Origin: Klebsormidium nitens
Lineage: Eukaryota; Streptophyta; Klebsormidiophyceae; Klebsormidiales; Klebsormidiaceae
Assembly (NCBI GenBank): GCA_000708835.1
Contig: DF237770.1
Coordinates: forward strand, 1-27,357
Direction: 5' to 3'
DNA length: 27,357 nt
Shown here: positions 1-8,537 of the stretch, one piece after another
Layout: every line of letters starts with the position of its first letter
How positions within the stretch are numbered: position 1 is the first letter of the stretch
Notes under the pieces: generated by a model
Seen by the model: the letters and a program-made list of their open reading frames with translations, nothing else
The model's database searches: none
Told to the model about the DNA's origin: nothing
Program-made: the position numbers and the translations under genes

Positions 1-339
1 CCGATGAAAACTGCCAAAAAGTTTGGTCAGCAGGAGTTCGAGTTGCCAAAAAGGCTCTCACACTACATCCAGCGCTCGATCGAGCTAGTTCCCAGGGCCT
101 ACTTTGTGACACTGCTGAGCGACCTTGGCCAGCCCATGGGCGATAATTATTGGACGCAATTCATTCGAGAGATTCCATTTTCCAAGGGCCGTCATCTCAC
201 AACCAATCACTTGAGGCACGTATTCGTAACCGACCGCTACGACAAAGACGCCTCTCTTTCAGATAGACAGTCCGTTGCTGGCCGAATGCTACACAGCGTG
301 TCGACTCAGATGCGAAGCTACGAAAGAAAGCGAAGCTAA
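1..339 (+). CDS. Tyrosine recombinase/integrase, C-terminal part (5' end outside window)
   Basis: The frame is open from base 1, so the ATG at 4 is probably an internal Met and the gene starts before the window. What remains is about 111 residues and matches the catalytic C-terminus of tyrosine recombinases. There is an LRHVFVTDRY stretch (the HxLRH-type box with the second catalytic Arg and His), then MLHSVSTQMRSYE, which corresponds to the G/M-H-S...TQ..Y block with a terminal nucleophilic Tyr. The wording 'MxHSxxTQxxxY' is common in recombinases of NCLDVs and Polinton-like viruses (family knowledge). The family cuts and rejoins DNA through a 3'-phosphotyrosine link. The stop codon (337-339) overlaps the stop of the convergent gene on the minus strand, a viral style of packing. 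A Crypton or DIRS-type transposon recombinase is the main alternative. Confidence 0.72.
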   Translation, partial: PMKTAKKFGQQEFELPKRLSHYIQRSIELVPRAYFVTLLSDLGQPMGDNYWTQFIREIPFSKGRHLTTNHLRHVFVTDRYDKDASLSDRQSVAGRMLHSVSTQMRSYERKRS

Positions 340-674
340 GCAACCTCGATCGACCCGTCGCTCACGAACCTCATCATGCTTTCTCCTCCCTCCTTCTTGT
401 CAAAGGTTTGAGGAGTCGTGATGGCAAACCCCGCCTCCAGCAATCTCTCGAGAGTGCGTTTCTGCGTCCTGCCTCCGGTCTGATACCTCTCATATGCTTG
501 TGCTAGAAGTATTGAGTCCTTCTTTCGTGCGTAATAGCGTCTGCCGGATCGTTTGTGGGCTTCAGGATCGCGGAAGTAGTTCCTTCTGGCTGTAAGGCAG
601 TGCCTGCACTCGCAAGTGAAGATCTCGTTGTCGTAAGTGTCTTTTAAAGGTTGGTCTGCGGTCGAAGACGACAT
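336..674 (-). CDS. Hypothetical basic protein with CxCxxC motif, 112 aa
   Basis: I do not recognise the family. The frame stays open further upstream, but the ATG at 672-674 is the sensible start because the region beyond it is the promoter and 5' coding part of the divergent primase-helicase gene. Near residues 20-26 there is a TCECRHC motif that could hold a metal or act as half of a zinc site. It is followed by a strongly basic stretch (RRNYFRDPEAHKRSGRRYY), which suggests nucleic-acid contact. The rest is polar and probably helical, with no signal peptide or membrane segment. It converges on the recombinase gene with stops overlapping by two bases and diverges from the primase-helicase with 96 bp between start codons. 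A real gene is likely; the function is unknown. Confidence 0.6.
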   Translation of the reverse strand: MSSSTADQPLKDTYDNEIFTCECRHCLTARRNYFRDPEAHKRSGRRYYARKKDSILLAQAYERYQTGGRTQKRTLERLLEAGFAITTPQTFDKKEGGESMMRFVSDGSIEVA

Positions 675-770
675 CACTAATCTGCAGCTAGAAAATATTT
701 TCAGACATCGCCCGCGCCGCGTTTTTTCCTCGTGAAAATTTCCTTCCTCCATTGGAGAGAGAACCTCAGC
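675..770. promoter_or_regulatory. Divergent intergenic promoter region
   Basis: These 96 bp separate the start codons of two divergent genes. They contain an A/T block, AAAATATTTT at 692-701, in an otherwise GC-rich stretch. That block is the likely core promoter for one or both genes. This is inference from position and composition only. Confidence 0.3.
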
Positions 771-3390
771 ATGCAAGCCGCCAACACCCCTTGCTCTCTC
801 GAGCACACCATCGACGTGACTGCAATCGAGGCCCCAGAGGCTCTGCCCCCGGGGGAGGAGGATGCTGCGACCCACGGCGCCCGCGATATCAGGACGGCGC
901 CGTCCAACGTTTTGAGCATCAGAGATGAGATTCTGCGCCTTGCCGACCACGGACTGTATGGAATCCCTGTGCACATCAAGATCGATTCTCGTGGCAAGAA
1001 GCGGAGCCGATTCCCTCCCACCTACGCGCACATCGTCACCGTGGGCGATTGGGAGAAGTATATCGGCGCAGTGCTCGATGCATTTGAAAACCCCAACGGA
1101 GTGGCCATACTGACCGGTACAAGCGGTCTGTTTGTCATAGATATCGACGTGGGAGAGAGCGGCGATAAGAAGTCGGGGATGGAATTCTGGCACGGGCAAG
1201 TGGAGGAGCATGGGGAGCCTGAGAGTCTCTCCGTTCGCACGGGGTCTGGAGGGCTTCACTACTACTTTCGGCTCGATGAAACGACCGGCTTACATGACAC
1301 TGCCAACTTTGCTGGACTCACATTCGATATGCAAAAGTTTGGTGTCAATGCCCGCGGCACCGGAGGGGTGATTTTTGCACCCCCGAGCAGGTACGGGGAA
1401 GGCACGGATACATGTCGCGAGTACACGTGGGTGACCGGAGGCGATGGTAAGATCAACAGTATGCCCCCGTGGCTTGTGAGCTTGATCAACCGAGGGCGCG
1501 CCTCGGAAGGGGTCTCGAGGCATGCAAAAGGCCGAGTGTCTCATGATAAGGAAGTCGATCCTGAACAAATCACGCCAGAGGCCGTCGACGACGCAGAGGC
1601 TGGCGGGCCTGCAGCCAAGGCAGCTCCGGGCTCGGCACACGAGGAAGTGAAGCAATTGGTGAGGGAGAGAGGCAAGGATTGCCATTCATATTATACTGGC
1701 TTAACAGTCCTACCGGACGGCAACAGATCCTTTCAGTTCAGGGTCAAGGGGTCGCGCCAATGCTACCTGGGAAAAACGCACAGAGGGTCCAATAATTTCA
1801 CGGTGATTCAAGGGTGCACCGGTGATTTCCAGGAGTTGTATTACAATTGCTTCGGGTCCGGTTGCTATGGGAGCAAGCCGAAGCTGCTGGGACGTCTCAC
1901 GATAGCCGGTGCTCTTGAGCAAGCTGGGGGTGGTGCTTTTGGACCCAAGGACCATCAGCCGTCGAGCCTCACTAAGCTGGCCGCTAGGTTCTCCGACCCG
2001 TTCATGCTGTCAAACGTGAGTAAGAGCGATTTTGGTAGTGCTTTGATATTCAGCAAACTTTTCGAGCATGACAGGCGGGTGGTGTACGACTCAGGGAGAT
2101 TCTGGACGTGGGATGCGACGAGTTGGGTGCCGTCCGATACGGAAGCAGCTCTGCTGAAGACCTCGTTTATGTACCACATGGGACGAGTCAAATCGTTTTG
2201 GTGCGATCGGCTGGAATGCGCTGTTGCCGAAAAGGTTCAGCCGTTGACGACTCGCAGAGACAATGCTCTGAACGAACTGCAGTCCCGGGCCTCGGAGAGT
2301 GCGGACGAAGAGCGAGAAGGGCGTCTTGAAGGGCATTCAAAAGGCGGAGAAGGCTATCATGGCAGACTTCGACATGGAGATGAAGAAGATACCCGAACCG
2401 GTGTGGCGTGGGGCAGCGGTCGAGTCTGTTCCCATCGCTCAAAGGTGTCTCATTCCTTTGAAAGTGAATCTACGAGTGCGGGATTTTGCAAGCTCGCTGA
2501 ATGCTAATCCGCGACTATCTGAACACCACATGCGGCTCGATCGACCTCCGAACGGGGGAGCTGTATGCTCACCATCCGAGCAACATGCTCTCGAAGGAGA
2601 TTTGTACCCTTTATGAGGGTGCAAGTTATCCATCACCGCTCATCGACCAATTCATGGCTGAGGTGCTGTCCGAGGACATAGTCCCCGTTATGCAAATGAC
2701 GCTTGGGTATGGCATCACAGGCCACAGCAAGGAAAAGCAATTCATCGTCATGCATGGCCCAACGAACAGCGCAAAGACAAAACTCGTCACCATGGTCCGA
2801 GAGTGTACCGGACCGTACTGCGTTTCGATGGCCCGCGACTGCGTCATTGGCGCAGGTCAGCACTCAGAAGGGGCCGCCACGCCGCACCTTCTTATGCTCG
2901 ATGGAGCGCATATTGCAGTCCTCGAAGAGACTGAGGACTCGGATATTTACAATGGAGCATCGGTGAAGGCGATCGCGTCCGGCGATGGGAGCATGACGGT
3001 AAGGGGGTTGCACAAGGACCCCGTCGAGGTCACCATGAGGTGTTTGCCGATCATATGCACCAACTCATCGCCAAAGTTCAACGCAGGAGATACGGGCACC
3101 CTCAATAAGCTGAGGATTTTCCCGTTTGAGCACGAATTCGTTGAGAATCCGAGGCCTGGAACCAACCAGAGATTACGAGACACCGATCTCATGGATAAGA
3201 TCAAAAGCCCCGAATGGAGGAAGCAGATGCTGGCTTGGTTGGTGCGTGGCAGCATGATGTGGTACGAGCGGGGCACTCTACCGACGGTCGAAGAGTTGCC
3301 TGCGGCCATGGGCAAGGCGCTCGAGAGCTATTCGAATGACAACGACCACTTTGGGAACTTCATCCAGGACAGGTGCATCGTACAATGGCA
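771..3390 (+). pseudogene. PrimPol-D5-type primase-helicase (SF3), frameshifted
   Basis: NCLDV replication primase-helicase, read in three frames: about 771-2310, 2310-2503 and 2503-3385. The first segment (ATG at 771 preferred over GTG 732) carries an archaeo-eukaryotic primase domain: VIDIDVG with two Asp (residues 122-128), SGGLHYYF (159-166) and NARGTGGVIFAPPS (193-206). A possible zinc site follows (C331, H337, C360, C365), then the start of a D5_N-like region around RFWTWDATSW. The third segment begins at the conserved 'LNT..G.IDLRTGEL' block. It has Walker A GPTNSAKT (2756-2779), Walker B-like LLMLDGAHIAVLEE (2888-2929) and motif C CLPIICTNSSPKF (3041-3079). Family role: primer synthesis and replicative unwinding. 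The two internal shifts, and a 3' end that passes into homing-endonuclease sequence, mean no full-length protein can be made unless the shifts are assembly errors. Confidence 0.85.
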
Positions 3391-3860
3391 AGCTGTTTAC
3401 TGGAGTTCGTGTCAGCACGTTGGGCCGGGTGGAATCAGATGTGTCGAGGCGAAGTGCAGGGGCGATTGTACACAAGAGGTGCTATTTTCATGGTAGAGTT
3501 GAGGACGAGAAGAAATCTCTCTCTGTGCGCGTTGTGATGGGACACACATTCTTTGAGCCACATCCGAGCGCCGGACACAGATCGACACTGTTGACCACAT
3601 CAACAGAGATAGCATGGACAACCGGCTTATGAATTTAAGGTGGTCCACACCGACATAGCAGAATCTGAACAGGGGGAATGTCCGCCCAGTCGAGAAGCTC
3701 AATGTGGAGGGACGTGTCCTGTGTTTGTATGGGTCGCTTGCAGAGGCTGCTGAGGCAATCGTGAGGCCGGTTACCGCGATTTATTCAATAAAGCGTGGAA
3801 AATTCATGCAAGGATTCAGGTGGCAAAATCTTGCCAAAGTACCATGCGGGACAACATCGT
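3378..3860 (+). pseudogene. NUMOD4-HNH-NUMOD1 homing endonuclease remnant
   Basis: This is read in two frames and has a stop. In the first frame (about 3378-3580) a NUMOD4-like start, RVSTLGRVES, leads to VVMGHTFFEPHPS, which matches the 'hrlvA.tFipnP' strand before an HNH core. The frame then shifts. From about 3575 it reads VDHINRDSMDNRLMNLRW (3590-3643), a textbook HNH motif with the DH, N and N residues. An in-frame TAG lies at 3656-3658. The same frame then continues into RPVEKLNVEG and YGSLAEAAEAI...GFRW, a NUMOD1-type DNA-binding repeat. Such enzymes cut specific DNA sites and move introns, inteins or themselves; they are common in large DNA viruses. It directly abuts the D5 gene, whose usual C-terminus is missing, so it may have inserted there. 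From 3861 to 4088 I see no gene. Confidence 0.75.
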
Positions 3861-4088
3861 TGCTCTACGTGAAACTTGCAAGGCTTTTGGACTCCGATAA
3901 TAAGCTCACATCTCTCGGACCTTCAAGTAGCCCACTGTTCATGTCCATAAGCGGTCATTCATCACTTGCTGCTCCATGGTGCGAGCGGAAGCATACTTCA
4001 TCTATGTTATTCATACAAACCCATGCTACACAAAATTTAGTGTGATGGCCACAAAGATGGCAACACATACTTTTTAGATTGTCTCTCA

Positions 4089-7000
4089 TCAGCCCGAACA
4101 GCCAACGCAGACCTCGTCGTTGCAAATCACTGCCATCTCGTCTTTGTCCTGCCCGTCATCCTCGCCTTTCTCCTTCTGCTTATCCTTCTTTCCCTTCTTC
4201 AGAGGCGCCGTCACCGCAGTCGGGACCGTCGAAGGATTTGTACGAAGATAGTACAAACTGGTCTTTAGTCCCTTCTTGTGCCCGTAGACGAGCGCAGAGG
4301 ACAAGGCCCCAGGGGTGGGTTTCGGCCAAAAGAGGTTCATGGACTGGGACTGATCGATGAAGATTCCGCGGTCTGCCGCGAGGTCAATTACGACCCGCTG
4401 CTTTATCTGCCATACCGTCTTATACAGCTCCTTCAGATCGTCCGGGATCTCGGGGATGGCCTGAATGGAGCCCCGATTCGCCATGATCTGGTCCTTCATA
4501 TGATCATTCCACAGGCCCAGCCTGACGAGGTCCGCCATGAGGTGGTTGTTTGCCACCACAAACTCCCCTGCGAGAGTACGTCGCACGTACAGGTTGCTGC
4601 TCAACGCCTCTGCCGCCTCGACGTTCCCAAGGAGGTGACCGGTAGACGCGGTGGGCATCACACACGTAAGCAAACTATTGCGCATGCCCGACTTCTTCAC
4701 GCGCTCCTTAAGGCCGGCCCAATCGTAGCCCATCTCGGCTGGCTTCTTCTCCCACAGGTCAAACTGCAGCAGCCCCTTGGACGAGGGAGATCCCTGGAAG
4801 GTCTCATACGCGCCCTTCTCCTCAGCGAGCTCGACGGACGCCTCGACCGCCGCGTAGTAGATGCTCTGGAAGATGGCGCTGTTGAGCGCCCTGGCCCCCG
4901 GGCTGCTGAAGGGCAGCCGGAGCATCATGAAGACGTCCGCCAGCCCCTGCACGCCGAGGCCCAGGGGACGGTGGCGCATATTCGAGCGCTTGGCCTCGGG
5001 AGTCGGGTAGAAGCTCCGGTCGATGCTCAGGTCCAAGTTCCTGATTACCACCTTTGTCACCTCCCGAAGTTTGCGCATGTCAAAGGTCGGCTTGTTCTCA
5101 TCGTCGAGAGCGACAAACTGGGGAAGCGACAGGGACGCCAGGGTGCAGACCGCCGTCTCGTCCTTGGAGGTAAACTCCGTGATCTCTGTAAGCAGAGGAG
5201 ACAGAGATGGAAGTGGAACTCGAACTGGCTCTGGCCACGAGCCTCTTGTTGCTGACCCTCATAATAGGAACATGCTGCTGCTATGCCACAAAGATGAAAC
5301 AGGAACGACTCCTTCGGACGCCCGACCAACAATCTGCAAAGCTGACTTGCATGGCAGACACACTGAATCGTCACTCATCACATATCAGTAGCTTACGTAG
5401 TCCGAGCACATATCATGACGCGTCTTCCGATTTCCCCACGCCCCTCACCTGCGCAGAGGTTTGAGCTCTTTATGGTACCAAGATGCTTTTGGTTGCTCTT
5501 GCGGTTGACGGCGTCCTTGTACAGCACGTAAGGCGTCCCTCCCTCCACTTGCGCGGTGAGCATGGCGCTCCAGAGCGCTTTCGCCCGAACCACCTTGCTC
5601 GCGAGTCCGGGTGTCGCCTCGTACCTCTCGTACAGCTCCTCAAACTCCTCCCCGTAGCAGTCCGGGAGACCCCTCGCCTTGTCCGGGTCAAAGAGAGACC
5701 ACGTGCCGTCAGACTCGACGCGCTTGATGAACAGGTCCGGGACCCAGAGAGCCGTGAACAGGTCCCTGCACCTCACCTCCTCGTTGCCAGAGTTCTTGCG
5801 TAGCTCCAGGAACTCGAAGACGTCGGCGTGCCAGGGCTCGAGGTAGATCGCGATCGAACCCTTCCTCTTCCCTCCCTGCATTATAAATCACGAAGTCTTA
5901 TCAAACCGCCAGAAATCAAAGCAATGGGACCGCTGCATTCCAGGGGGCTTGATGACCTCTCGTGACACCTCCGGCGGAGGTCTGAGGGCGTGTTTGATGA
6001 CCGCGAAGCTGTGTGTCCTGCAGTCATTGAAGAGGAACCAGTACCTCCGAGGCCTGCTCCTGGAATAGCGGGCCAGACTCTCTACGGTGTGATCGAGATG
6101 CGCCTTGAAGCTGACTTCAAAGGAGGGATTCGGGTCGCTCAGCGACTTCAGCCCGATCAAAGAAACGATGTGTGGGTCCGTATTGGTGGGGTCCATCTCA
6201 GGAAAGTGCTCCATCACCATGGTTTCGCGCCCGTCCTTGCTCTTTGCTTGCAGCGACAGGTGATACAGGATCGGTATCAGCTTGAAACGGTGCAGCCGGA
6301 GCGTCAGATCGACAGTCATCGTTTGCAGATATGGGAACAAATAATGATGGACCAAAAATACTTACCTGATTGACGTAGCGAGCCAACGCATCAAAGTTCC
6401 TCAGCATCGGCACGAGCCCTGTTGCCTTCCCGTTGGTCCCCCTGATGGTTGCACCGTCTGAACGGATGGAATGCACGTGGACGCCCAGGCCTCCACCCCA
6501 CTTGCTGATGAGTGCGCAGTTCTTGAGCGTGTCGAAAATCCCCTCGATCGAGTCCCCATGCCCAGCAAGAAGCAGGAGTTGTTCTGCTGGTGGTTCGTGC
6601 CCGCGTTGAAGAGCGTCGGCGAAGCGTGCGTGAAGTAGCCGCAGGACAGGAGGTTGTAGGACTCCAGGGTGCGAGCAATTGAATTCGGCGACGAGCCGTC
6701 GGCATCAGGGCCGTGCAGAGACAGGGCGACCCTCATCCACATGTGCTGCGGCCTTTCTGCCGGCTCCCCGTCCTTGGTGAGGAGATACCCCCTGATCAGG
6801 GTCTTGGCCGCAAAGTAGTCGAAGGAGTAGCTTCTGGCGTGGTCCGTGGCGTTTTCCAGCACCTCGCAGAGGCCGTCGTCGCTCATGATGCGCTCGTAGA
6901 GCACTTTGTCCCACCTCTCGGGGCCGAGGAGCCTGACGGACTCTCGCAGGGTGGCGGGGGTCGACTTGTGCAGGTTCGAGATCACGATGCGCGCAGCCAG

Positions 7001-7315
7001 GATGCCGTACTCAGGGTGAAGCGTTTTGAGGCTTTCCGAAACTTCTGACGTCAGGACGTCGATCTCCTCTGTCGTGACCCCTTCGTAGAGGGAGACGCTG
7101 ACCCTCTGCACGATCTTCACGGGGTCAGCGTTGAGCAGCGGGGCCCCAGTGACCTGAGCGCTCCGATCCCTGAGCATTTTGGACTGCTTGAAGTGGCCAT
7201 AGGCGGGGCGCTTGGAGTAAGGCTCGTGCACTTTCTTGCAGAGGGCCTCAAGGCGCTGCGTGATCTTGTCGAACCGGACCTTCTCCCGACTTCCGTTGCG
7301 CTTGGTGACCTCCAT
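4089..7315 (-). CDS. Ribonucleoside-diphosphate reductase large subunit, class Ia, three exons
   Basis: Exons 6366-7315, 5449-5875 and 4089-5185 give about 824 residues once one missing base in exon 1 is allowed for, the usual RNR1 length. An N-terminal ATP-cone region comes first, then SPTLFNAGT and SCFLLGMG (first redox Cys near residue 248). Exon 2 starts at the GGKRKGS...[10 protein letters not shown] block and ends at SSNLCA, the N-x-C-x-E active-site loop; its Glu codon is split by intron 2. Exon 3 has TAVCTLAS (second redox Cys), MPTAST, the SLYYLRT radical-transfer tyrosines and a C-terminal CVGC redox pair. It makes dNDPs from NDPs together with a small subunit not seen here. ATG 7315 is preferred to GTG 7321. 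Exon 1 is broken by a one-base loss in the C4 run 6554-6557. Viral origin is inferred from the neighbours; a host gene is possible. Confidence 0.9.
5186..5448 (-). other. RNR intron 2 (GT-AG, 263 nt, phase 1)
   Basis: The donor GTGAGG begins at 5448 and the acceptor, a pyrimidine-rich CTGTCTCCTCTGCTTACAG, ends at 5186. Splicing joins the last G of exon 2 (5449) to AG (5185-5184), restoring the conserved Glu of the N-L-C-x-E active-site motif and the downstream frame exactly. This is strong sequence evidence for a spliceosomal intron. No convincing ORF lies in it. Confidence 0.88.
5876..6365 (-). other. RNR intron 1 (GTAAGT...TGCAG, 490 nt, phase 0)
   Basis: The insertion lies exactly between the conserved YVNQ and GGKRKGS blocks of RNR. 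The donor is CAG|GTAAGT at 6366/6365 and the acceptor TGCAG|GG ends at 5876. Splicing keeps the frame, although the joined product has one Gly or Asn fewer than many homologues at this loop. Nearly all of the intron is one open frame on the coding strand (listed separately), which is unusual for a spliceosomal intron. Confidence 0.82.
5888..6319 (-). CDS. ORF inside RNR intron 1, 143 aa, unknown
   Basis: An open frame runs from a TTG at 6355, or more plausibly the ATG at 6319, to a TGA 12 bp before the intron's 3' splice site. The product is not low-complexity. It starts with a basic, hydrophobic stretch ([18 protein letters not shown]), has acidic middle turns, and ends with a segment [17 protein letters not shown]. 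The N-D-C-x-x-[HS]-F pattern loosely recalls NC(x)nF motifs of NlpC/P60- or LRAT-like cysteine proteins, but I cannot support that assignment. I see no HNH, GIY-YIG or LAGLIDADG motif, so it is not an obvious homing endonuclease. The opposite strand is also open over much of this stretch, so chance openness remains possible. Confidence 0.4.
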   Translation of the reverse strand: MTVDLTLRLHRFKLIPILYHLSLQAKSKDGRETMVMEHFPEMDPTNTDPHIVSLIGLKSLSDPNPSFEVSFKAHLDHTVESLARYSRSRPRRYWFLFNDCRTHSFAVIKHALRPPPEVSREVIKPPGMQRSHCFDFWRFDKTS

Positions 7316-7353
7316 TGTCACTTTTTCTGATGCAATCTCTCCATTTCTGAGGC

Positions 7354-7359
7354 TTTATA
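7354..7359 (-). promoter_or_regulatory. TATA-like box upstream of RNR
   Basis: TATAAA on the minus strand, about 39 bp upstream of the RNR ATG (7315). Spacing and sequence suit a core promoter. There is no experimental basis. Confidence 0.4.
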
Positions 7360-7377
7360 CACCCTGCCACGTCAGCA

Positions 7378-7722
7378 CCGTCGGCACTTCTGGCACTGCT
7401 GGCACTGTTGGCGCACTGCTGGCACTGTCGGCACTTCTGGCACTGCTGGCACTGTTGGCGCACTGCTGGCACTGTTGGCACTGCTGGCACTGCTGGCACT
7501 GTACACGCAACGTGGCACCCTGTTACTCACGGCACCACCTGTAACCTGCGGCACCAGATATGGCACCACTTGCCCTGTGGCACCACTTGACCGGTGGCAC
7601 TACTTGACTCTTGACCAGCAGCACACCTGTGGCACCACTTGACATGTGGCACTCAGTAGAGGCACTGGTTGCACCAATTGCCATCGTTATGGCACCAATC
7701 GTTATGGCACCAATTGCCAATC
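7378..7722. repeat. GGCACTG/GGCACC minisatellite
   Basis: From 7378 to about 7510 the sequence is made of 9-12 bp units of the form TGGCACTGCT/TGGCACTGTTGGCGCAC. A higher-order 47-bp unit is repeated (TCGGCACTTC at 7381 and again at 7428). From 7511 to 7722 it degrades into looser GGCACCACTTG/ATGGCACCAAT units. Open frames here on both strands are by-products of the repeat. The array sits between the divergent RNR and zinc-ribbon promoters. Confidence 0.9.
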
Positions 7723-7723
7723 G

Positions 7724-7729
7724 TATAAA
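7724..7729 (+). promoter_or_regulatory. TATA-like box upstream of the zinc-ribbon gene
   Basis: TATAAA lies 52 bp before the ATG at 7781, just past the end of the GGCACC repeats. It mirrors the TATAAA on the other flank that serves RNR. Confidence 0.4.
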
Positions 7730-7780
7730 GCCTTCTCCTCACCCCTTTATTTCATTTCCAGACAACACGCCTTTTCAAAC

Positions 7781-8266
7781 ATGAAAGACTTTGTTTCTTT
7801 TATTGACGTCCTCGAGCCCCTCACCTTTTTCCACCCTGCTGTCTTGCTGTACATCGGGGGTCTTTCAAGAGTGTTCAGAGAGGCAGCAAGTGAGCTCTGG
7901 CGGCAAAGACACGATGCTTTCTGCAGGGGAGACTTTGTTCGTGGCAGGGCGTTTACCAGACCACCTGCAAAGCAACTTGGAAAGCGAAAGAGGTGTCAGG
8001 GGTGTGGTGAAAGACTGGCTTTGCAATGGCCGTTCGACCCAGCCTTGCGTGTTTGTAACGAGTGCACCAAGCGGATGCCAGAATTCAGGCTGATCAGTGC
8101 AACTGAAGCCTCTACTCGATTTCGGCTGGACGTGTCTGAACTTTGGAGGATCGATCAGTATCACGCCAGCAAAACCCACGTGATAGACGGGGAACCTTTC
8201 CTGGCTGGCAGAGTCATGTTTAGGAGGGACGACGTGCTTCTGCTGACCATGGACAAGTACGGGTAA
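7781..8266 (+). CDS. F-box-like / zinc-ribbon / XPA-C-like protein, 161 aa
   Basis: The ATG at 7781 is chosen because the in-frame extension upstream (from 7646) is translated minisatellite. Residues 10-45 (VLEPLTFFHPAVLLYIGGLSR...W) have the leucine and Trp spacing of a degenerate F-box. Residues 72-95 hold CQGC and CNEC, a CxxC-x16-CxxC zinc ribbon. Directly after comes FRLISATEASTRFRL, which resembles the 'L(I/V)..TEAK..Y.L...(D/E)L' signature of the XPA C-terminal domain. That fold is found in the DNA-repair protein XPA and in F-box-like proteins of fungi and some large viruses (family knowledge). It could be a substrate adaptor or a nucleic-acid-binding protein. The reading frame is intact. 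The exact role is unknown, and the XPA link rests on a short motif. Confidence 0.6.
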   Translation: MKDFVSFIDVLEPLTFFHPAVLLYIGGLSRVFREAASELWRQRHDAFCRGDFVRGRAFTRPPAKQLGKRKRCQGCGERLALQWPFDPALRVCNECTKRMPEFRLISATEASTRFRLDVSELWRIDQYHASKTHVIDGEPFLAGRVMFRRDDVLLLTMDKYG

Positions 8267-8298
8267 GCCTGACTTACGGGAAAGTGATTGCCTCTATA

Positions 8299-8520
8299 CC
8301 AACCTAGGAGCCACTTTCAAATGCCTTGTGCTTCTACTTATACAAGACAAGTGATTACAAATGATTCTTCCCAGCATGCTCTGCGCATATACACGGATAA
8401 CAAGCAATTTTCAAAAGGTCTGGTCAGATTAAAAATGCAGAGTTAGCCAACATAGGAACAGCTTTCAAATGCCTTGCGCTTCTGTTCATCCGTGTGGTGC
8501 GGTCGATTACAACGATACTT
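8299..8520 (+). repeat. Diverged direct repeat, offset about 150 bp
   Basis: CCAAC(C/A)TAGGA(G/A)C followed by TTTCAAATGCCTTG(T/C)GCTTCT and then GATTACAA occurs at about 8299-8360 and again at 8447-8512. This is a local duplication between two coding regions. Otherwise the 8267-8537 stretch holds nothing I can call a gene. Confidence 0.6.
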
Positions 8521-8537
8521 TTGTATTCCCACTTGGT

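Noticed and set aside
397-1259. N-terminal extension of the 307-codon minus ORF
   Set aside because: Beyond the ATG at 674 it is antisense to the primase domain. Only the last 112 codons look genuine.
4278-5255. 325-codon plus-strand ORF
   Set aside because: It is the antisense shadow of the well-supported RNR exon 3.
5888-6365. Intein or homing endonuclease in RNR at the 6365 site
   Set aside because: The insertion has GT-AG borders and its ORF ends with a stop before the right border. No intein blocks or HNH/LAGLIDADG motifs are visible.
7236-7720. ORFs rich in Cys/His/Trp or Ser/Ala over the minisatellite
   Set aside because: They are pure products of GGCACTG repeats on both strands.
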